Part shown: in pieces, positions 57,953 to 64,000 of the stretch
Position numbering within the stretch: position 1 is the stretch's first letter
Layout: each line of letters opens with the position of its first letter
Assembly: GCA_903845365.1 (NCBI GenBank)
Contig: CAIMXI010000452.1
Span: 1-64,000, forward strand
From: an uncultured Geobacteraceae bacterium
Lineage (GTDB): Bacteria; Desulfobacterota; Desulfuromonadia; Geobacterales; Pseudopelobacteraceae
DNA: 64,000 nt
Direction: 5' to 3'
Program-made: the position numbers and the translations under genes
The notes under the pieces: model-generated
The model's database searches: none
What the model saw: only the letters and a program-made list of their open reading frames with translations
What the model was told of the DNA's origin: nothing

Positions 57953-57993
57953 AGGCTGGCTTGAGATTCAGCTTGAATCTCACATGGTACATT

Positions 57994-58020
57994 CCCCGCC
58001 GCTTGCGGCGGGGTTGTTTA
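57994..58020 (+). terminator. Rho-independent terminator after the polyphosphate kinase gene
   Basis: CCCCGCCG, loop CTTG, CGGCGGGG and TTGTTT. A second small hairpin (AGATTCA/TGAATCT, 57964-57980) lies just upstream. The convergent small membrane protein ends at once after it. Confidence 0.85.
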
Positions 58021-58025
58021 TTCAG

Positions 58026-58304
58026 TTACGGATTGTGTTGAAAGATTGTGATGTAGGCAAGCAGACCAAGCATAAGAATGGTGAGAGCCAGCCTCAGCCC
58101 CCCCCCTTTGGCCAGGGAAGTCATCATCCAGGTAATGAAGGAGGCTGCAACCAGGCAGAGAGTCAATCGACCGAGTCCGGTTAAATCAGGAGCAGACTTT
58201 CGCCAGAAGAAGGAGACAACAAAATAACTGGTCATGAACATGACGGAGTTCATGGTGATGCTTACGGCCCGTCGTTCCAGAATATTTTTGAAACGGTTTT
58301 TCAT
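58026..58304 (-). CDS. Small membrane protein, 92 residues
   Basis: Three hydrophobic stretches are visible (VMFMTSYFVVSFFW, LTLCLVAASFITWMM, ALTILMLGLLAYITIF), joined by short polar loops. No family is recognised. It lies alone between two convergent or tandem groups and has its own stop close to the upstream terminator. Confidence 0.6.
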   Translation of the reverse strand: MKNRFKNILERRAVSITMNSVMFMTSYFVVSFFWRKSAPDLTGLGRLTLCLVAASFITWMMTSLAKGGGLRLALTILMLGLLAYITIFQHNP

Positions 58305-58367
58305 ATTCCTCTATCCGCCGATAACTATGATACTGTAAACATCCGCTACTGACATATCCGCCTCCGG

Positions 58368-60026
58368 TTACGCCGTTTCGCCAAGATCCTCCAGATGCAA
58401 TTCCTTTATCGCCGTTTCCCTCATTTTGAATTTCTGAATTTTGCCGGAAGCGGTCATCGGATAACTATCGACAAAGGTTACATATTTAGGGATTTTATAA
58501 TTGGCAATCTTGTCGCGACAGTAGTCACGAACTTCGTCTTCTGTCATGGTTTGCCCTTTTTTTAGGATGACGGAGGCCATGACCTGTTCGCCGTATTTTT
58601 TGTCAGGGACGCCATATACCTGGATGTCCGACACTTTGGGATTGGTGTATAGAAATTCTTCAATTTCGCGGGGATAGATGTTTTCTCCGCCACGGATGAT
58701 CATGTTTTTGATTCTGCCAGTGATTTTGCAGTAGCCATTTTCGTCCATTATGGCGAGGTCGCCGGTATGCAGCCAGTTTTCGCTGTCAATGGCACTGGCG
58801 GTTTCCTCCGGCATTTTGTAGTACCCTTTCATGACGTGGTAGCCGCGAGTGCAGAGTTCTCCCTGTTTACCGGGGGGGAGGGTTTCGTTGGTTTCTATAT
58901 CGACTATTTTTGTTTCAACATCAGGAAGTGAGCGACCGACGGTAGTTACGCGCAGTTCCAGAGCATCATCGGTGCGGGTCTGGGTGATGACCGGGGAGGA
59001 TTCGGTTTGACCGTAGGCAATAGTTATTTCTGAGGCATGCATGTCGCTGTTGACTTTTTTCATGACTTCGATGGGGCAGTTGGAACCGGCCATAATGCCG
59101 GTGCGGAGTGTAGTCAGATCGAAGTTTTTAAAGTCAGGGTGTTCGAGTTCGGCGATAAACATTGTCGGGACGCCATGAACTGCGGTGCATTTTTCTTTTT
59201 CTATTGTCTGCAATACTTTGAGAGGATCAAAAATTTCGACCGGAACCATGGTAGTAGCATGAGTTACACAGGCCATCACGCCCAGTACACAACCAAAACA
59301 GTGGAAAAATGGCACTGGAATACAGAGGCGATCCTGCGGGGTGAACTTCATGCATTCACCGATGTTAAAGCCGTTGTTGACAATGTTGTAGTGAGTCAGC
59401 ATGACCCCTTTCGGGAAACCGGTTGTACCGGAAGTGTATTGCATATTGATGGTTTCGTGGCAGTCGAGGGTGGCTTCAATGGCGTTCAGGGATTCGTCGG
59501 GGATTTGCTCACCCAGTTTGATGAGACTGTCGAAGCTGAACATGCCCGCGGGTGTTTCTGCACCGATAAAAATAACGCTTTTTAGGAATGGCAACTTGGC
59601 TGTGACAAGAGCACCAGGTGTGGATGTAGCCAGTTCGGGAACGACACTGTTCAAAGTTTCTATGTAGTTGGTATCTTTGAAGGAGCCAACCATGAATAGT
59701 GAGGTGGAATCGGACTGCTCCAGGATATATTCAAGTTCGGCTGACTTGTAGCTTGTGTTGACGGTGACGAGAATAGCGCCAATTTTTGCTGATGCAAATT
59801 GCAGTAGCACCCATTCGGGGACGTTGTATGCCCATATTGCAATGTTGTCCCCTTTTTTAATTCCTAGCTTGAGCAATCCTTTGGCGACCTGGCGACAGAT
59901 GTCGTTGAACTGCTTGTATGTATAGCGTAGGCCTCGTTCATGGTAAACCAGAGCTTCGTTTTCAGGATAGAGGCGAGCCATTTCGTCAAGAAGCGACCCG
60001 ACTGTGTGAGTAAGTTGTTTAGACAT
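58368..60026 (-). CDS. FadD-type acyl-CoA synthetase
   Basis: A 552-residue adenylate-forming ligase. The P-loop is YTSGTTGFPKGVMLTHYN, A5 is YGQTESSPV, A7 LHTGDLA, A8 GRIKNMIIRGGENIYPREIEEFL, and the catalytic lysine sits in MTASGKIQKF. It probably activates medium- or short-chain fatty acids. GGAGGAATT precedes ATG 60026, which is preferred to an in-frame ATG at 60047. It follows the CsgG-like gene by 17 bases. Confidence 0.93.
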   Translation of the reverse strand: MSKQLTHTVGSLLDEMARLYPENEALVYHERGLRYTYKQFNDICRQVAKGLLKLGIKKGDNIAIWAYNVPEWVLLQFASAKIGAILVTVNTSYKSAELEYILEQSDSTSLFMVGSFKDTNYIETLNSVVPELATSTPGALVTAKLPFLKSVIFIGAETPAGMFSFDSLIKLGEQIPDESLNAIEATLDCHETINMQYTSGTTGFPKGVMLTHYNIVNNGFNIGECMKFTPQDRLCIPVPFFHCFGCVLGVMACVTHATTMVPVEIFDPLKVLQTIEKEKCTAVHGVPTMFIAELEHPDFKNFDLTTLRTGIMAGSNCPIEVMKKVNSDMHASEITIAYGQTESSPVITQTRTDDALELRVTTVGRSLPDVETKIVDIETNETLPPGKQGELCTRGYHVMKGYYKMPEETASAIDSENWLHTGDLAIMDENGYCKITGRIKNMIIRGGENIYPREIEEFLYTNPKVSDIQVYGVPDKKYGEQVMASVILKKGQTMTEDEVRDYCRDKIANYKIPKYVTFVDSYPMTASGKIQKFKMRETAIKELHLEDLGETA

Positions 60027-60043
60027 AATTCCTCCGAAATTGT

Positions 60044-60769
60044 TCACTCATCGAGCTTTATGGATTCTCTGGTTTTTTCACGACGCTTTTCATCTTTTGC
60101 GGCATACTTGGCGAGGCATTCCTTGCTTTTTTCTACCATCGAACAGGTCAAATAATCGGCGATATTAATCACGCATGCCCGGATAGCTTTGCCAGTCGGA
60201 GTTTTTTCTTCACTGTCCGTATGTCCGCCAATACCCATAATACTTCCGGAAAGCCTTAAAGATGATGATTCAGAGTTGGCCTCTATGGTGCGAGTTTCTA
60301 CTACTTCACTTGTTTCTACGTCAATGACTTTGAGATCGACGGCAATATAAGCCTTTGCTGAGCCTCCACCAACGCCGAAACCCATGAAACTGATCCCCCC
60401 ACCCTTCTTGGCAGCATTTTCTTCAAATGATGAGACTGTTGCAGTGACTATATACTGAGCACCCTTGATCTTGCCCAGTTTAGATTTGGTGGAAGGTTCC
60501 ACAAGTCCGGACTCTCCGAATTTGAGTTCACTGACTACCTTGTCGATTTCCTTTCTTTCAACCATCTTGAATTTTTTGGTACTGGCCAATTCGCTGGTCA
60601 ACATATCGGAAAGTTCAGATCCGGTACCGGATCTCCACCATGACGCGTTAGAATTGTTGGTAAAACGCATGACCGCAAGACGAGGAGCATCTGCCACCGC
60701 TGCATAGACAGTAGACGAAACAGCGCTTAAAACGAGTAAACAGAGAGACATTGCAATCATCTTTTTCAT
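60044..60769 (-). CDS. CsgG/HfaB-family exported protein
   Basis: A 241-residue protein with a signal peptide (MKKMIAMSLCLLVLSAVSSTVYA). A CsgG-like domain follows: LAVMRFTNNSN, LSDMLTSELASTKKFKMVERKEIDKVVSELKF and GAQYIVTATVSSFEE. CsgG forms the curli secretion pore, but this protein lacks a clear lipobox, and no curli genes are adjacent. It may be a periplasmic relative. AGGAGG precedes the ATG; the promoter is at 60859-60887. Confidence 0.8.
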   Translation of the reverse strand: MKKMIAMSLCLLVLSAVSSTVYAAVADAPRLAVMRFTNNSNASWWRSGTGSELSDMLTSELASTKKFKMVERKEIDKVVSELKFGESGLVEPSTKSKLGKIKGAQYIVTATVSSFEENAAKKGGGISFMGFGVGGGSAKAYIAVDLKVIDVETSEVVETRTIEANSESSSLRLSGSIMGIGGHTDSEEKTPTGKAIRACVINIADYLTCSMVEKSKECLAKYAAKDEKRREKTRESIKLDE

Positions 60770-60858
60770 GGTGAATCCTCCTAAATATAGTTTTGATTAC
60801 TCCTGTTGGAGCGAGGTGAACAATTTTAAAGGGATAATTACATGATTTTGTTTTGCGG

Positions 60859-60887
60859 AAAATACACCCGACTCAGGGCCGTGTCAA
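60859..60887 (-). promoter_or_regulatory. Sigma-70 promoter for the CsgG-like gene
   Basis: On the minus strand TTGACA and TATTTT are separated by 17 bases, about 90 bases before the start at 60769. Confidence 0.7.
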
Positions 60888-60929
60888 CGCAATTTGAGAT
60901 GTTCCGCCTCTGCACATAACTGATAATAT

Positions 60930-61838
60930 CTACAACTCTTCCGGAGTAAATGCGACAATTTCATCTATTGAATCAACTCCAGCCGTCAGCATCACCAAGC
61001 GGTCAATCCCCAGAGCGATTCCTGCCGAATCCGGCATGACTCCCAGCGTGTAGAGGAACGGTTCGGGAAGCGGTAGAACAGCATGTCCGGCGCAACTCCG
61101 GGCAGCATTGGCCTCTTCAAAACGGCGGCGCTGTTCGAGCGGGTCATTCAGTTCGCTGAAACCGTTTGCTAATTCCAAACCGCCGACATACAGTTCAAAA
61201 CGTTCAGCAAGATTTTTATTTTCCGGCTTGACGCGGGCCAGAGCGGCCAGTTCGGCGGGATAGTCGTACAGGATAACCGGCGCAGCAAAACCTGCCAGAG
61301 CCGGCTCAACGAGAGATGTCAGTATCTCCTCGTAAAGGCCTTTTCTAAGGCAATCCCAGACATCCCGATTTCCAAAGCGAGAAAACGACTCCTGAACGGT
61401 GATACGCTCCCAGGGGGCGCATGGATTGATTGTGATGTCTTTATAGCCAAAACAACGGCTGTCAGGTCGGCAGATCTCTACCACATACTGTAGCAACTCT
61501 TCACTATCGGTCATCAAATTTTGATAATTGCAGTCGGCACGATACCATTCGAGCATGGTAAACTCGGAGAGATGGCGGGAACCACGCTCACCGGAGCGCC
61601 AGCAGCGGGAGATCTGAAACAGACTCTGGTGGCCGGCAGAGAGCAGGCGCTTCATACAAATTTCAGGTGAGGTTTGAAGCTGCCAGGAGGAGGTGGTAAA
61701 AACCGGATTGATATGCTCTTCAGGGGCGTTGGCAGGAATAAGAAGAGGGGTCTCAACTTCGAGAAACCCCCGCTCCCAGAAAAAATCACGCACTGCTTTT
61801 ATTACCTGCGCCCGCAGCCACAAGGCGTCAGATTTCAT
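60930..61838 (-). CDS. epmA: Elongation factor P lysyltransferase EpmA
   Basis: A 302-residue paralogue of lysyl-tRNA synthetase lacking the anticodon-binding domain. Class II motif 2 is RCWRSGERGSRHLSEFTMLEWYRAD and motif 3 GIALGIDRLVMLTAG. EpmA attaches beta-lysine to EF-P, which helps ribosomes pass proline stretches. It starts two bases after the efp stop. EpmB, the aminomutase that makes beta-lysine, is not in the window. Confidence 0.95.
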   Translation of the reverse strand: MKSDALWLRAQVIKAVRDFFWERGFLEVETPLLIPANAPEEHINPVFTTSSWQLQTSPEICMKRLLSAGHQSLFQISRCWRSGERGSRHLSEFTMLEWYRADCNYQNLMTDSEELLQYVVEICRPDSRCFGYKDITINPCAPWERITVQESFSRFGNRDVWDCLRKGLYEEILTSLVEPALAGFAAPVILYDYPAELAALARVKPENKNLAERFELYVGGLELANGFSELNDPLEQRRRFEEANAARSCAGHAVLPLPEPFLYTLGVMPDSAGIALGIDRLVMLTAGVDSIDEIVAFTPEEL

Positions 61839-61840
61839 GG

Positions 61841-62404
61841 TCAGCCCTTAACGCGAGTCGAATACTCGCCGGTACGGGTGTCAATAACGATCAGTTCGCC
61901 CTCTTCGATGAAAGGGGGAACACGCAGAACATATCCTGTTTCAACGGTCGCCGGCTTTGAATCGTTGCCGCTGGTGTCCCCTTTAGCCCACTGCTCAGTT
62001 GCCGTTACGCGCAGGTTAACAAAATTGGGGAGAGAAATACCGATTGCTTTTTCTCCAAAAAGCATAACTTCCGCCTTCAGGTTTTCAAGCAGATAGTTTT
62101 TGGCATCACCCAAAGCCTCTTCTTCCATAACAACCTGCTCGTAGGTCTGCTGATCCATAAACGTATAGTGATCCCCCTCCTTGTAGAGAAACTCCATAGT
62201 ACGTTCCTCAAGGTTGGCCGACTCAAAGGATTCACCAGATCTATACGTTCTGTCTAGCAGTGAGCCGTTTATCATATTGCGCATCTTGGTGCGATACAGA
62301 GCCTGACCTTTGCCCGGTTTCACAAAGTCAAAAGCGATAACCAGATACGGATCGCCGTCCAGAATTATTTTCAAACCTTTTTTCAAATCGGCTACGGTAT
62401 ACAT
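61841..62404 (-). CDS. efp: Elongation factor P
   Basis: A 187-residue EF-P with the three-domain layout. The modified lysine is K32 in FVKPGKGQA. The start at 62404 is chosen over a frame extension to 62437 because GAGGAACAA lies directly before it and MYTVADLKKG is the normal N-terminus. It is immediately upstream of epmA, an arrangement fitting the lysylation pathway. Confidence 0.97.
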   Translation of the reverse strand: MYTVADLKKGLKIILDGDPYLVIAFDFVKPGKGQALYRTKMRNMINGSLLDRTYRSGESFESANLEERTMEFLYKEGDHYTFMDQQTYEQVVMEEEALGDAKNYLLENLKAEVMLFGEKAIGISLPNFVNLRVTATEQWAKGDTSGNDSKPATVETGYVLRVPPFIEEGELIVIDTRTGEYSTRVKG

Positions 62405-62488
62405 TTGTTCCTCGCAGAGTGTATTTTGAAACAACACAAGCCCTCCAGAGTGGACGGGCCTGTCAATATCAATTAGAAAGTGAGTAAT

Positions 62489-62710
62489 TTATTTGGCGCG
62501 ATAAGTAATACGGCCTCTGGTGAGATCGTACGGTGAAAGCTCGACTGTAACCTTGTCACCGGGAAGTATCTTGATGAAATATTTACGCATTTTGCCGGAA
62601 ATATGAGCAAGAACTACATGATCGTTTTCCAGCTTGACCCGAAACATTGCGTTCGGCAACGGCTCTATTACAGTGCCTTCAACCTCTATAGCTTCTTCTT
62701 TAGTGCTCAT
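62489..62710 (-). CDS. infA: Translation initiation factor IF-1
   Basis: A 73-residue S1-fold protein with [23 protein letters not shown] and [23 protein letters not shown]. It blocks the ribosomal A site during initiation. It is 84 bases upstream of efp, in the same direction, and may share its transcript. Confidence 0.97.
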   Translation of the reverse strand: MSTKEEAIEVEGTVIEPLPNAMFRVKLENDHVVLAHISGKMRKYFIKILPGDKVTVELSPYDLTRGRITYRAK

Positions 62711-62813
62711 ACGGTAACCGGCTCCTCAGTAATACATCTGATTCTAACTGTGACAGACTACTGATAAAACAGTGGAAATGCAAGCTAAATATGAGTAACA
62801 GCTCTATTTGCGC

Positions 62814-62842
62814 TTGACACTTGCTTTACCGACGGTTTATAT
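62814..62842 (+). promoter_or_regulatory. Sigma-70 promoter for the M16 peptidase
   Basis: TTGACA and TTATAT are separated by 17 bases, about 25 bases before the start at 62868. Confidence 0.7.
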
Positions 62843-62867
62843 CGTCCCAAACAACTGAAGGTGGTGA

Positions 62868-64000
62868 ATGAATCAAATGGTAACTACAACTACTCTTGAT
62901 AATGGCGTCCGCATCGTTACCCAGCATATCGGCTATATGCATACTGTGACGACCGGAATCTGGGTTGCAAATGGCACCCGGCATGAATCACCAGAAGATA
63001 ACGGTGTCGCTCATTTTATTGAACATCTGCTATTCAAGGGGACTGAGCGCCGGAGCGCCCACCAGATAACCCGTGAAATAGACTCGATGGGGGGTATCCT
63101 TAACGCGTTTACCGGTCATGAGTATGTATGTTATTACGCCAAGGTTCTGGCAAAATTTCTCCCCCGTGCTGCCGATCTGCTGGCCGATATTTTTATGAAT
63201 TCCACTTTTCCACCTGACGAAATTGAGCGCGAGCGCAAAGTTGTCCTTCAGGAAATTAAAATGCGTGATGATTCGCCGGAAGAGTGCATCAATGACCGTT
63301 TTCATCAGAATTTCTTTCGGGGTCAGATGCTCGGCATGCCGGTTCTGGGGAGTGAACAGACGGTAACCTCTCTCACGAGGGACTCCATTATATCCCACAA
63401 AAGCAGTCGTTATCGTCCCCAGGACATTATCATTGCGGCTGCAGGCAATATAAAACACGATGAACTGGTCGCCATTTTGTCGCCCATTTTTTCCGGAATT
63501 TTTTCATCATGGCAGCCGCAACAGGCCGATTCATTTGCTCCGGCCGGAAAAATAGTGCAACTAAGTGTGCGGGAAATGGAGCAGACGCTTGTCTGCCTTG
63601 GTACGCGTTCTCTAAAGTATGATCACCAAGACCGGTTCCCTCTTTTTCTCTTGACGACAATACTGGGTGGCGGAATGAGTTCACGGTTGTTCCAGGAAGT
63701 TCGGGAGAAAAGAGGATTGGCGTACTCGGTCTGCTCTTATATCATTTCCCATGCGGACTCCGGAGCACTGGTCGTCTACGCCGGCACTGAAAAAGATCAT
63801 TGTCGTGAAGTAATTGAGATCGCACAACGGGAGATGTCACGCCTCGTTTCCGAAGAGGTGCCACAGGACGAACTTGACGCCGCCCGCGAACAATTGAAAG
63901 GAAAAACACTCATGTCACTTGAGAGCAGTGACAGCTTGATGACCCGTTTGGCAAAAAATGAAATTTACCATCAAAAACAACATACTATTGAAGATGTAAT
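62868..64000 (+). CDS. M16 (insulinase-like) zinc peptidase, 5' part
   Basis: The frame from ATG 62868 is open to the last base, so the 3' end lies outside the window; 377 residues are visible. The zinc motif HxxEH is HFIEH near residue 47, with a second ligand in the ERERKVVLQEIKM helix. The LGGGMSSRLFQEVREKRGLAYSV block marks the R-Y pair of the C-terminal lobe. It resembles mitochondrial processing peptidase-type bacterial enzymes such as PqqL-like or YmxG proteins. GAAGGTGG precedes the ATG. Confidence 0.93.
   Translation, partial: MNQMVTTTTLDNGVRIVTQHIGYMHTVTTGIWVANGTRHESPEDNGVAHFIEHLLFKGTERRSAHQITREIDSMGGILNAFTGHEYVCYYAKVLAKFLPRAADLLADIFMNSTFPPDEIERERKVVLQEIKMRDDSPEECINDRFHQNFFRGQMLGMPVLGSEQTVTSLTRDSIISHKSSRYRPQDIIIAAAGNIKHDELVAILSPIFSGIFSSWQPQQADSFAPAGKIVQLSVREMEQTLVCLGTRSLKYDHQDRFPLFLLTTILGGGMSSRLFQEVREKRGLAYSVCSYIISHADSGALVVYAGTEKDHCREVIEIAQREMSRLVSEEVPQDELDAAREQLKGKTLMSLESSDSLMTRLAKNEIYHQKQHTIEDV

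Noticed and set aside
63430-63684. Minus-strand open frames at the right end
   Set aside because: They are antisense to the M16 peptidase gene, which is open to the window edge.

Overview
The window looks like a chromosomal segment of a Geobacter-like member of the Desulfuromonadota: a Gram-negative, probably diazotrophic and anaerobic bacterium. The clues are a fused NifE-NifN protein, a benzoate-CoA-ligase-like enzyme, HypE, an HD-GYP regulator, BamD and an RND efflux pump, and a CIRCE-controlled groESL operon. I infer the lineage from gene content only. No tRNA, rRNA or CRISPR array was seen.

Layout. 1-3.7 kb: the C-terminal end of a kinase/REC/HD-GYP signalling protein, a DUF4143 ATPase behind a perfect 30-bp palindrome, and a ferritin-like protein overlapping an unknown gene. 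3.7-8 kb: nifEN behind a candidate sigma-54 promoter, a deleted histidine-kinase remnant and a ParE-type toxin-antitoxin pair. 8-11.7 kb: glnD and xerD. 11.8-23.4 kb: an RND permease and its adaptor, separated by a 7.3-kb type I restriction-modification (R-M) island (hsdR, a REP-associated transposase, hsdS, dinD with an in-frame stop, hsdM). 23.4-26.6 kb: a small conserved protein, plsY, bamD and a possible FabMG-like gene. 26.7-34.8 kb: a second, unrelated type I R-M island (hsdM, hsdS, hsdR, metallopeptidase) between 40-bp imperfect direct repeats. 34.8-42.7 kb: hypE, a YbaK-type deacylase, a GNAT enzyme, a response regulator, comF, a LUD protein, cyclophilin, hemH, a cupin and an aryl-CoA ligase. 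43-47.2 kb: a large SNF2 helicase split by a -1 frameshift in an A-tract. 47.2-55.4 kb: groEL/groES, an MFS transporter, an HNH protein, a TSUP carrier, a polar amino acid ABC transporter and an unknown gene. 55.6-64 kb: proC, a two-domain polyphosphate kinase 2, a small membrane protein, an acyl-CoA ligase, a CsgG-like protein, epmA-efp, infA and the start of an M16 peptidase.

How it fits together. The housekeeping genes are ordinary; the unusual structure lies in the two R-M islands. Both sit between genes that would otherwise be neighbours, and both carry palindromic repeats that reach into coding sequence. Island 1 has three copies of a ~30-bp dyad, one inside dinD with symmetric compensating changes, and three REP hairpins around and inside the transposase gene. 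In island 2, adjacent hairpin repeats supply the apparent N-terminus of HsdS and the stop codon of HsdM. These palindromes are the best candidates for something not yet described.
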